The notes under the pieces: model-generated | The model's input: the letters and a program-made list of their open reading frames with translations, nothing else | Told to the model about the DNA's origin: nothing | The model's database searches: none | Made by a program: the position numbers and the translations under genes | Part shown: positions 36,208 to 43,518 of the stretch, piece after piece | Layout: each line of letters opens with the position of its first letter | Position numbering within the stretch: the stretch's first letter is position 1 | Source of the DNA: Actinotalea endophytica | GTDB lineage: Bacteria; Actinomycetota; Actinomycetes; Actinomycetales; Cellulomonadaceae | Reading direction: 5' to 3' | Assembly: GCF_025717005.1 (NCBI RefSeq) | Contig: NZ_JAOVZU010000006.1 | Coordinates: 16,925 to 80,924, forward strand | Length of the DNA: 64,000 bases

Positions 36208-36543
36208 ATGACGAACGTCGAGGGGCCCAGGGCGCTGAACCAAGGGGCGCTGAACCAAGGGGCACTGAACCAAGGGGCACCGAACCGAGGGGCACTGAAC
36301 CGATGGGCACTGGCGCGGTGGGGACAGCTGCGGACGGCACTGCACTGGACGGCACAGCTGCGGCCCGCGCCGTTGCGGTCGCGGCGGCCGCGAACGGTGC
36401 GGGACGCCGGCATGGCGACCGCCGAGTACGCGATCGTCACGCTCGCGGCGGTCGGGTTCGCCGGGGTGCTGATGCTGATCCTGCGGAGCGACGAGGTCCG
36501 GGGGATGCTGCTGGACCTCGTGCGCGGCGCGCTGAGCACGTGA
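36208..36543 (+). CDS. DUF4244 Flp-like pilin precursor
   Basis: A 111-residue protein. The C-terminal 45 residues match DUF4244/Flp pilins: DAGMATAEYAIVTLAAVGFA with a hydrophobic helix, then a short charged tail. The N-terminal 65 residues are atypical, containing pentapeptide-like repeats (GALNQ, GAPNR) encoded by a 15-bp tandem DNA repeat. ATG at 36208 with GGAGGAGGACGAGG. Translation of tadE is coupled (GTGA). Confidence 0.82.
   Translation: MTNVEGPRALNQGALNQGALNQGAPNRGALNRWALARWGQLRTALHWTAQLRPAPLRSRRPRTVRDAGMATAEYAIVTLAAVGFAGVLMLILRSDEVRGMLLDLVRGALST
36229..36310 (+). repeat. 15-bp tandem repeat in the pilin gene
   Basis: About five imperfect copies of a 15-base unit (AAGGGGCRCTGAACC) encode GALNQ-type pentapeptides. 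The unit is a multiple of three, so copy-number change would alter leader length without breaking the frame. Confidence 0.75.
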
Positions 36544-36935
36544 CCGGCGAGGGGGATCGTGCCTCGATCACCGCCGGGCGGTGGCGTGGCGCCGCTGCCG
36601 GCGGGCGCGAGCGTGGTTCCGTCACCGCCGAGCTGGCCGTCGCCCTGCCCGCGGTGGTGCTCGTCGTGGCGGCGCTGCTCGTCACGGTGAGCGCCGGGGG
36701 CACCCAGCTGCGTGCGGACGAGGCGGCCCGCACTGCGGCCCGGCTCGCGGCATTCGGGGCGAGTGACGCCGAGGTCCGGGCCGCTGCCGTGCAGCTGCTG
36801 CCTGGCGCGACCGTCGACATCGCGCACGAGGCGCCGTGGGTCGAGGTGCGGGTCGCGGCAGGGGCGGCGGGCGGATGGCTCACATCGGGGCCGCTCGAGG
36901 TGCGCGCGGCCGCGACGGCGTGGCAGGAACCGTGA
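36540..36935 (+). CDS. tadE: TadE-like pseudopilin
   Basis: A 131-residue protein with a short basic N-terminus and the TadE signature RGSVTAELAVALPAVVLVVA. A globular extracytoplasmic part of about 85 residues follows. The GTG at 36540 overlaps the previous stop (GTGA); its own stop overlaps the next GTG. It is the counterpart of Rv3655c by position. Confidence 0.85.
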   Translation: MTGEGDRASITAGRWRGAAAGGRERGSVTAELAVALPAVVLVVAALLVTVSAGGTQLRADEAARTAARLAAFGASDAEVRAAAVQLLPGATVDIAHEAPWVEVRVAAGAAGGWLTSGPLEVRAAATAWQEP

Positions 36936-37405
36936 CCACGGACGGGCGGAGGGACGGGCGTAGGGACGGGCGGAAGGACGAGCGGAGGGACGGACCGGAC
37001 GACGGTGCCGGGACGGTCCTCGTGCTCGGTGCCGTCGGCGTCGTCCTGGTCGGCCTCGCGCTGCTCGGCGTGCTGGTCGGCGGTCTGGCGGCGCGTCAGA
37101 GCGCCCGCACGGCGGCGGACCTCGCGGCGCTGGCCGCGGCGCAGGCGCTTGCCGTGCCGGACGGGGTCGCGCTGGCGCCAGGGGTCGTGCTGCCCCTGGA
37201 CGCGGCGTGCGATCGCGCGGCCGAGGCGGCGTCGCGCAACGGCGCGGCACTCGTGGCGTGCTCAGCGGCCGGTGCGCGTGAGGTGCAGGTCACGGTACGC
37301 AGGGACGGACCGTTCGGCGCCGTCGTCGCCGGGTCGCGGGCCGGGCCACGTCAGGACGCTGCCGGGTCGCGGGCCGGGCCACGTCAGGACGACGCCGACC
37401 CGTGA
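36932..37405 (+). CDS. Rv3654c-like TadE/TadG family protein
   Basis: A 157-residue protein. The N-terminus is a charged repeat (DGRRDGRRDGRKDERRD) from a 12-bp DNA repeat (about 36941-36995). A membrane segment follows (GTVLVLGAVGVVLVGLALLG) with ARQSARTAADLAALAAA, typical of TadG-like pseudopilins. The C-terminus is duplicated (GSRAGPRQDAAGSRAGPRQD). GTG at 36932 overlaps tadE. It ends the tad operon, convergent with the helicase gene 11 bases away. Confidence 0.8.
   Translation: MTTDGRRDGRRDGRKDERRDGPDDGAGTVLVLGAVGVVLVGLALLGVLVGGLAARQSARTAADLAALAAAQALAVPDGVALAPGVVLPLDAACDRAAEAASRNGAALVACSAAGAREVQVTVRRDGPFGAVVAGSRAGPRQDAAGSRAGPRQDDADP
37328..37393 (+). repeat. 33-bp tandem duplication at the end of the TadG-like gene
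   Basis: Two copies of a 33-base unit (37328-37360 and 37361-37393) differ only in the last two bases. Each encodes AGSRAGPRQDA-type residues, in frame. Confidence 0.85.
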
Positions 37406-37416
37406 CGCCGCACCGG

Positions 37417-39900
37417 TCAGGACTCGTGCCCCAGCACGACGTCGAGCAGGCGCAGCGCGCCGGCCTTGTCGAGCGGGTCGTTGCCGTTGCCGCACTTGGG
37501 CGACTGCACGCACGCCGGGCAGCCCGATGCGCAGGAGCACCCGGCGATCGCGTCCCGCGTGGCTCCGAGCCAGCGGGCGCCGAGGCGAAACCCTCGCTCG
37601 GCGAAGCCGGCGCCGCCGGGGTAGGCGTCGTGCACGAAGACCGTCGCGGTGCCGGTGTCCGCGTGCAGTGCGGTGGACAGCCCGCCCAGGTCCCAGCGGT
37701 CGCACGTCGCGAGCAGGGGAAGCAAACCGATCGAGGCGTGCTCGGCGGCGTGCAGCGCACCGGGCGCGTCACCGGAGTCGAGCTGGGCCACATCGAGCAC
37801 CTCGGGCGGCGCGGTCCACCACACGGCATTCGTGCGCATGGTCCGCGGCGGGAGCTCGAGCGTGTCGCCGCCGACGTTGGCCAGGTCGGGGAGCCGACGC
37901 TTGGTGTAGCTGACCACCTGGCTCGTGGCGTCCACGACCCCGAAGCCCCAGGTGATCGGCCCCGCGTGCCGCTCCTCGCGGACCTCGCGGATCTCGACGC
38001 TGCTCATCCAGTGCGCCCAGGTCCGGTGGTCCACCGCTTCCTCGTGCACGATCGCGACGGCGGCTGTGAGGTCGAGGGCGTCGACGACGTAGGTGCGGCC
38101 CTGGTGCACGTACACAGCCCCCTCGTGCAGCGTCGCGTCGGCGGCCGACGCATCCACCGTCCCGAGCAGCCGACCGGTGCCGTCCTCGACCACGCGCACC
38201 GGTTCTCCGCCCGTCCCGCGCAGGTCGGTCAGCCGGCTCGCCGCGTCCGCGTGCGTCCAGTACCAGCCCGACTCGCGTCGGCGCAGAGCACCACGGTCGA
38301 CCAGCACGTCGAGCAGCGCGCGGGTGTCCGGGCCGAACAGCGGCAGGTCCTCGCTGCGCAGCGGGCGCTCTGCCGCCGCCGCGCACAGGTGCGGTGCCAG
38401 CACGTACGGGTTGGTGGGATCCACCACCGTGGCCTCGACCGGGACACCCACGACATCCTCCGGGTGGTGCACCAGATAGGTGTCCAGCGGGTCCTCCCGG
38501 GCCACGAGCGTGACCAGCCCGTCCGCGCCCGCCCGTCCCGCACGGCCGGCCTGCTGCCACAACGACACCCGCGTGCCCGGCCACCCGGCGATGAGCACGG
38601 CGTCCAGCCCGGTGATGTCCACCCCGAGCTCGAGCGCGTTCGTGGTCGCCAGCGCGCGCAGCTCACCGGAGCGCAGCCGGGCCTCGAGCTCTCGGCGTTC
38701 CTCCGGCAGGTACCCGCCACGGTAGGCGGCGACCCCGTCACCCAAGCCCACGGCCACTTCGTCGAGGTGCTCCCGCGCCATCGCGGCGACGGACTCCGCG
38801 GCGCGCCGGGACCGGGTGAACGCCAGGGCGCGAGCGCCGGCCGCCACGAGGTCCGCCAAGAGGTCCGCGACCTCGGTGGGCGCCGCGCGACGGGCCGTGC
38901 TCGGGGGAGCGTCGACGAGCCCCTCGCCGTCGTCGCCCGTCGCAGGCTCGCCCGTGCGTGCCTCCCCGGCGGTGCGACCGTCCTGGCCGGTGTGCGCCGC
39001 CGTGGCGGTTCGGGCGCCCGCCTCGGTGTCGGCCTCCGCCTCGGAGCCCGCGGACCGCAGCGCGGCGACAGCGCCGAGGAGCGAGCCCGACCCCGGCAGC
39101 AACGGCGGCTGCCACAGGACCAGCGTCGTGCGGCCGCGCGGTGCGGCGTCGTCGGTGACCGCGACCACCTGGTCCGCCTCGACGCCGATCAGGCGAGCCG
39201 CGGTCGCGGCCGGGTCGGACGTCGTCGCGGACGCGAGCACCACGGCGGGCTCGGCGCCGTACCCGCGGGCCAGCCGCAGGAGGCGGCGCAGCACCACGGC
39301 CACGTGCGCGCCGAACACTCCGCGGTAGGCGTGGCTCTCGTCCAGCACCACCACCCGCAGCCCGCGCAGCACACGCATCCACCGCCGGTGGCTCGGCAGC
39401 AGCGAGAAGTGCAGGAAGTCGGGGTTGGTCAGCACCACGTCGGCGTGCTCGATCACCCACCGTCGCGCGGTCGTGTCGGTGTCGCCGTCGCAGGTCGCGA
39501 CCCGGACGTCCGGGACGTGCGCGGCAGTGAGGAGGCGCTCGAGCCCGGTGAGCTGGTCGGCGGCGAGCGCCTTCGTCGGGGACAGGTACAGGACCGAACC
39601 CCGCCGCAGCGACGGGGCGCGCACCGCGGTCAACGACGGCAGCCAGAACGCCAGCGACTTGCCCGACCCGGTCGACGTCGCGAGCACCGTGTGCCGCCCG
39701 GCGTGCACCGCGTCGGCGGCCTGGACCTGGTGCTGCCACGGCAGGTCCACCCCGAGCGCACGGTAGCCGGCGACCAGGTCCGGATCGGCCCACGCCGGCC
39801 AGTCCGAGGTGCGGCCGGCGCGTCCGGGCAGGTGCTCGACGTGCAGCGCACGGTCGGCACGACGCCCGCCCGCGAGCAGCACGTCGAGCAGGTCGGTCAC
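37417..39900 (-). CDS. DEAD/DEAH helicase with DUF1998-type Zn domain (MrfA/Rv3649-like)
   Basis: An 827-residue superfamily 2 helicase. Motif I is ATSTGSGKSLAFWLP, Ia LYLSPTKALAADQL, II VLDESHAYRG, III SATTSDP, VI near QQAGRAGRAGADG. The C-terminal part has four Cys (CSCASGCPACVQSPKCGNGN) as in the MrfA family, which repairs mitomycin-type damage. An acidic linker (about 255-330) interrupts the helicase core. The GTG at 39900 follows CACGAT by six bases. The location beside tad genes matches Rv3649. Confidence 0.9.
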   Translation of the reverse strand: MTDLLDVLLAGGRRADRALHVEHLPGRAGRTSDWPAWADPDLVAGYRALGVDLPWQHQVQAADAVHAGRHTVLATSTGSGKSLAFWLPSLTAVRAPSLRRGSVLYLSPTKALAADQLTGLERLLTAAHVPDVRVATCDGDTDTTARRWVIEHADVVLTNPDFLHFSLLPSHRRWMRVLRGLRVVVLDESHAYRGVFGAHVAVVLRRLLRLARGYGAEPAVVLASATTSDPAATAARLIGVEADQVVAVTDDAAPRGRTTLVLWQPPLLPGSGSLLGAVAALRSAGSEAEADTEAGARTATAAHTGQDGRTAGEARTGEPATGDDGEGLVDAPPSTARRAAPTEVADLLADLVAAGARALAFTRSRRAAESVAAMAREHLDEVAVGLGDGVAAYRGGYLPEERRELEARLRSGELRALATTNALELGVDITGLDAVLIAGWPGTRVSLWQQAGRAGRAGADGLVTLVAREDPLDTYLVHHPEDVVGVPVEATVVDPTNPYVLAPHLCAAAAERPLRSEDLPLFGPDTRALLDVLVDRGALRRRESGWYWTHADAASRLTDLRGTGGEPVRVVEDGTGRLLGTVDASAADATLHEGAVYVHQGRTYVVDALDLTAAVAIVHEEAVDHRTWAHWMSSVEIREVREERHAGPITWGFGVVDATSQVVSYTKRRLPDLANVGGDTLELPPRTMRTNAVWWTAPPEVLDVAQLDSGDAPGALHAAEHASIGLLPLLATCDRWDLGGLSTALHADTGTATVFVHDAYPGGAGFAERGFRLGARWLGATRDAIAGCSCASGCPACVQSPKCGNGNDPLDKAGALRLLDVVLGHES

Positions 39901-39955
39901 CGCACGATCGTGCCATCCGCGGCCGACGCGCGGAGCCCGCCCGAAGGCGCCCGTC

Positions 39956-39977
39956 GTTCACCTGAACGGGCTAGCCT
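39956..39977 (+). promoter_or_regulatory. Palindrome and -10-like element ahead of the STAS gene
   Basis: GTTCA-CC-TGAAC (39956-39967) is a perfect palindrome immediately before TAGCCT (39972-39977), a possible -10. It lies between the divergent helicase and STAS genes and could be an operator for either. Assignment is tentative. Confidence 0.3.
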
Positions 39978-40071
39978 GCTTCCCGCCGGGTGACGCAGAT
40001 GGCTGGAACGTGAGTGACCCCGCGTTCCGCGTGGTGTTGACTAGGGCACCAACCAGCAAGAGGAGGCCGGA

Positions 40072-40404
40072 GTGGACGTGTCCGTCACGAGCCGCGAGAG
40101 CGGCGATCGGACGGTGATCGACGTCAAGGGAGAGATCGACGTCTACACCGCGCCCGTGCTGCGCGAGGAGATCTCGAACCTCGTCGACGCCGAGCACACC
40201 ACCATCGTGGTGGACCTCACGCAGGTCTCGTTCATGGACTCCACCGGTCTCGGGGTGCTCGTCGGCGCTCTGAAGAAGGTGCGCACGCTCGGCGGCGACC
40301 TGTCGCTCGTGATCAACGAGGAGAAGATCCTCAAGGTCTTCCGGATCACCGCGCTGACCCAGGTGTTCTCGATCCACCCGACGCTGGAGGAAGCGCTCGC
40401 CTGA
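40072..40404 (+). CDS. STAS-domain anti-sigma factor antagonist
   Basis: A 110-residue SpoIIAA/BldG-type protein. The domain is complete: VIDVKGEIDVYTAPVLREEI, VVDLTQVSFMDSTGLGVLVG with the regulatory Ser in DSTG. It would bind an anti-sigma kinase when unphosphorylated and free a sigma factor. No cognate RsbW-like kinase was found in the window. GTG at 40072 with AGAGGAGG. A strong terminator follows. Confidence 0.92.
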   Translation: MDVSVTSRESGDRTVIDVKGEIDVYTAPVLREEISNLVDAEHTTIVVDLTQVSFMDSTGLGVLVGALKKVRTLGGDLSLVINEEKILKVFRITALTQVFSIHPTLEEALA

Positions 40405-40434
40405 GCGAGCCGTACCGACACCAGAACCACGAGA

Positions 40435-40462
40435 AAGGGCCCGGCCGATCGGCCGGGCCCTT
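40435..40462. terminator. Strong bidirectional terminator
   Basis: A perfect 28-base palindrome: AAGGGCCCGGCC (40435-40446) and GGCCGGGCCCTT (40451-40462) around GATC. It lies between the convergent STAS and anti-sigma-like genes. Confidence 0.8.
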
Positions 40463-40500
40463 CCGTCACCCGTGGTCCGACCCGGCGCACTCGTTCCGGG

Positions 40501-41898
40501 TCACGGTGCCGACTGCGGGTCGTTCGGGTTGTCGGACCACCAGAACCACCGGGTCGTGCCGTCGTCCATCAGCAGTCGTTGCCCGACGTGCAGGGTGTAG
40601 CCCAGGTCGTCGTCCCAGTTGCCGGGGTCGAACGGGACGCCGGCTTCGATGCCCTGTCCCAGGTCGGCGCAGCCGACCGGGGTCCACTCGAGGTTGAACT
40701 GGCCCATGAGTGTCACCTCGGGCCAGGGGTAGGCAGCAGTGGAGCGGTCCGGTGGGACCTGGAGCTGGTCGTAGGCCCAGTGCTGGGCCACCGACTGCAG
40801 GTCGGTCCGGGCCACGACGAGGCCGTCGCTGCGGCGGACCAGGACGGCGACCGGATCGGTGTATCCGGCCTGCGCCGGTGAGCCGCTCCAGGTCCAGCTG
40901 AAGCCCCCGTAGACGATCGTATCGACCCACGGGCCGACCCCGCCGTCCGGCGCATAGAGGTGGTGACCCAGCGGCTCCAGGAACCACAAGGGTTCGGACT
41001 CGCCTTCGACGTAGTGCACCTCGTCGAGCTGGTACCGGGAGCCGCACGCCGGAACCTCCGCGGAGAGATCGACCGAGGCCGGGACGTCGATGGGCGCGGG
41101 CTCGTTGACCCACGGAGACGCCCCGAGGTACTGCGTGGACTGGCCGTAGACGAGGACGCTCGTCGCCCCGACGGTGAGGTGGTACCGCGTGATCGTGGTG
41201 TAGGTGCCGTCCGGGAGAGTCGACCCGCCGTCGCAGGTCGCGAGGGGCACGGCCAGGTCGATGAGGCCGGTGCTCCCGGTCCCTCCACCCTCGGAGCCGG
41301 AGGTGACGTCGACGTCGACCGGGTCGACCGGCCCGCCGAGCACGGCGACGACGTCGCCCCAGCCCTCGCCGTCCGGCATGACGACGGCGTCGAGCACCTC
41401 GACGGTCATCGTCGTGCCCCCGTGGTCGTCGACCCAGATCGCGTCGGAACGCGTGGGCCACTCGTCCGTGGAGGTCGCCTCGTCCCAGCCCCAGTAGTTG
41501 ATGACGCTCACCTGGCCGTCGGACCCGTCGCGGGCCTCGACCCAGGTCTGGCCGGGCATGCCGCACCGGGACAGGTTCGGGCTCCACCCGACCGCGCCCG
41601 GCGCTTGGGTCACGTCTGCGGTCGGCGCGCTTGCCGGTGTCTCGGACGGGCTCGGTGGCGTGGTGGCGACCTCCGGTGAGGTCGCGACCGGCGCCGGCGT
41701 GCCCTGGGCGAGCGACACGGCGCCGAGTGCGAGCGCGACTGCCGCACCCATCCCGACGGCGCCGTAGCCGCTCCGCTTGGCGATCCGGTGCCTGCGCGCC
41801 CGCCGTACGACCGCCTCGACCGGGAGCGCGTCGGCGCCGTCGCGGGCCTGGCGGTGCATCGCGGCGAGGGCTTCGTCGAGGTCGAATTCCATGGTCAT
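40501..41898 (-). CDS. Membrane-anchored protein partner of the ECF sigma factor (probable anti-sigma)
   Basis: A 465-residue single-pass protein. About 43 cytoplasmic residues (DEALAAMHRQARDGADALPV, then a basic RRARRHRIAKR) precede a transmembrane helix (YGAVGMGAAVALALGAVSLA) and a Pro/Thr/Ser-rich linker. The large extracytoplasmic domain has four or more Cys. Its ATG at 41898 overlaps the sigma gene stop by four bases, the classic sigma/anti-sigma coupling. A segment (SGSEGGGTGSTGLIDLAVPL) also occurs in the neighbour at 42525. No ZAS zinc motif is visible. Confidence 0.75.
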   Translation of the reverse strand: MTMEFDLDEALAAMHRQARDGADALPVEAVVRRARRHRIAKRSGYGAVGMGAAVALALGAVSLAQGTPAPVATSPEVATTPPSPSETPASAPTADVTQAPGAVGWSPNLSRCGMPGQTWVEARDGSDGQVSVINYWGWDEATSTDEWPTRSDAIWVDDHGGTTMTVEVLDAVVMPDGEGWGDVVAVLGGPVDPVDVDVTSGSEGGGTGSTGLIDLAVPLATCDGGSTLPDGTYTTITRYHLTVGATSVLVYGQSTQYLGASPWVNEPAPIDVPASVDLSAEVPACGSRYQLDEVHYVEGESEPLWFLEPLGHHLYAPDGGVGPWVDTIVYGGFSWTWSGSPAQAGYTDPVAVLVRRSDGLVVARTDLQSVAQHWAYDQLQVPPDRSTAAYPWPEVTLMGQFNLEWTPVGCADLGQGIEAGVPFDPGNWDDDLGYTLHVGQRLLMDDGTTRWFWWSDNPNDPQSAP

Positions 41899-42437
41899 CC
41901 CTGCTTCTCGGCCGGCGGGAGCACGTCGACCACGTCGTGCGCGGCCGGGGCGATCGGGCCCAGCAGGCCCTCGAGCTTGTGCATCGCGTTGCTCAGGTAG
42001 CGCTTCACCGTCCCCTCGGCGAGCCGCAGCTCCGCGGCGATCTCCGGGACGGTGAGGTCGCGGTAGAACCGCAGCACGACGCAGGCCCGTTCCTGACCGC
42101 TGAGCCCGGCGAGCGCCCGGTGCACGGTGACCCGGTCCACGACCTCGGCCGCGGAACCCGGCACCTGCTCCGCCCCGGCGACCAGGTGCTTGCGCTCGGC
42201 CCAGCGGCGCTGGCGCCGGAACCCGTCGACGTAGAGCGTCGCGATCGCGCGGCGGACGTAGGCCTCGGCGGTGTCGGGGGTGAAGCCGGCGCGGAGCCGG
42301 CCGAAGACCTTCACGAACGCGTCCTGGACCAGGTCCTGCGCGCTCGCGTGGTCACCGGTGAACAGGTACGCGTAGGCGACCAGGTCGCGCCCGCGTTCCC
42401 TGGCGAGCTCGACCAGCACCTCGTCCGTGTGCGACAC
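41895..42437 (-). CDS. ECF (SigE-type) RNA polymerase sigma factor
   Basis: A 180-residue ECF sigma. Region 2 is AYAYLFTGDHASAQDLVQDA and VKVFGRLRAGF..AYVRRAIATLYVDGFRR; region 4 is ALAGLSGQERACVVLRFYRD and LTVPEIAAELRLAEGTVKRY. The GTG at 42437 is preferred because AGAGGGGGG lies just upstream; the longer frame is not supported. It is coupled to the membrane partner gene downstream. Confidence 0.9.
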   Translation of the reverse strand: MSHTDEVLVELARERGRDLVAYAYLFTGDHASAQDLVQDAFVKVFGRLRAGFTPDTAEAYVRRAIATLYVDGFRRQRRWAERKHLVAGAEQVPGSAAEVVDRVTVHRALAGLSGQERACVVLRFYRDLTVPEIAAELRLAEGTVKRYLSNAMHKLEGLLGPIAPAAHDVVDVLPPAEKQG

Positions 42438-42524
42438 CGGTACCCCCCTCTGTCGCAACGTAGACGTCCCGTGGTCGCGGATCGTTGTGGCGCTCACCCG
42501 TTCGGGTGAGGAGGCCGTCCCCGC

Positions 42525-43268
42525 TCAGCCCGCGGCCGCCGTCGCGGCGTCGTAGCCGCCGACGAAGACGAACTCGTAGCCCCAGGTGTCGTGCTCGGTG
42601 GTGCCGTCGTCGACCAGCAGGTGCACCCGCGCCTGGTAGACGCCCACCGGGATGGGGTCGAGGCCGCCGGGGCAGGCGGTGAACGGCACGCTCAGCTCGA
42701 GGACGCCTTCGCTGCCCCCTCCGCCACCCTCGGAGCCCGGCGTGAACTCGACGGTCCCGGGGGCCACCGGCACCTCCGACGGGACGGCCGCGACGGTGGT
42801 CTCGTCCTCGCGGGTGAGCCAGAGCCCGAGGACGGCGACCGCGACGGCGCGGTCGCTCCAGTCCTCGACCGCGATCAGCGACCAGCGCAGGTCCACGGGG
42901 GTGTCGGACTCGGCGTCGGTGCCGCCGCCGTAGTCGCCGACCCAGAGTCCCGGGTCGCTCGTGACGTCGAGCTCCTCGCCGCAGGCCCCGAAGTCGGGAG
43001 CGGTCGGCGACGCGGTCGGCTCGGCCGTGGCGGTCTCGGTGGCGGTCGGCCGCTCGGTGGCCGGCTCCGTCGTCGCCGGCTCCGTCGCCGACTCGGTGGT
43101 CCCGGGGGCCGTGACGGTGGCCGAGGGCTCCGACGTGCCGGCGTCGGAGGGGCTGAAGCGGCCGGTGACGAGGGCCAGGATGCCGAGGCCGACGAACACC
43201 GCAGCCACGACCGCCCAGACCAGCCAGGTCGCTCGTCGTGACGCCTCGGAGGGCTCCCGGTCCGTCAT
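42525..43268 (-). CDS. Single-pass membrane protein with Thr/Ala/Glu-rich linker
   Basis: A 247-residue protein. A short cytoplasmic start leads to a transmembrane helix (LVWAVVAAVFVGLGILALVT), a linker of TATETATAEPTA-type repeats, and an extracytoplasmic domain with two Cys. The segment TPGSEGGGGGSEGVLELSVP parallels the domain in the sigma partner protein downstream, so the two appear to share a sensor-like module. ATG at 43268 with GGGGAG. The function is unknown; it could be a third component of the sigma system. Confidence 0.75.
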   Translation of the reverse strand: MTDREPSEASRRATWLVWAVVAAVFVGLGILALVTGRFSPSDAGTSEPSATVTAPGTTESATEPATTEPATERPTATETATAEPTASPTAPDFGACGEELDVTSDPGLWVGDYGGGTDAESDTPVDLRWSLIAVEDWSDRAVAVAVLGLWLTREDETTVAAVPSEVPVAPGTVEFTPGSEGGGGGSEGVLELSVPFTACPGGLDPIPVGVYQARVHLLVDDGTTEHDTWGYEFVFVGGYDAATAAAG

Positions 43269-43518
43269 CGCTCCCCGCCCGTCGTCGATCGTGCACCCCG
43301 GGGGCGCACGACCGGAACCTAGCAGGGCGAACGTCGGGCACCCGGCCCGCGCGTGAGCGCAGGCGGGGCGACCGGCCTGGGCCGATCGTCCTTACCCGTC
43401 GCCGAAGGGTGGACCCGGGGACCATGGTCACCCGTAGACTCCGAGCCACGCGGCGCCACAGCGCCCCGGCGACGACGCCACCGGACATCCCGTGCGCGCG
43501 TCACACCAAGGAGGTCGG

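Noticed and set aside
37328-37393. Attachment site of an integrated element
   Set aside because: The two copies are contiguous, in frame and inside a gene, with no integrase or element between them.
39956-39967. LexA/SOS box ahead of the helicase
   Set aside because: The half-sites are GTTC-N4-GAAC, opposite to the actinobacterial GAAC-N4-GTTC arrangement.
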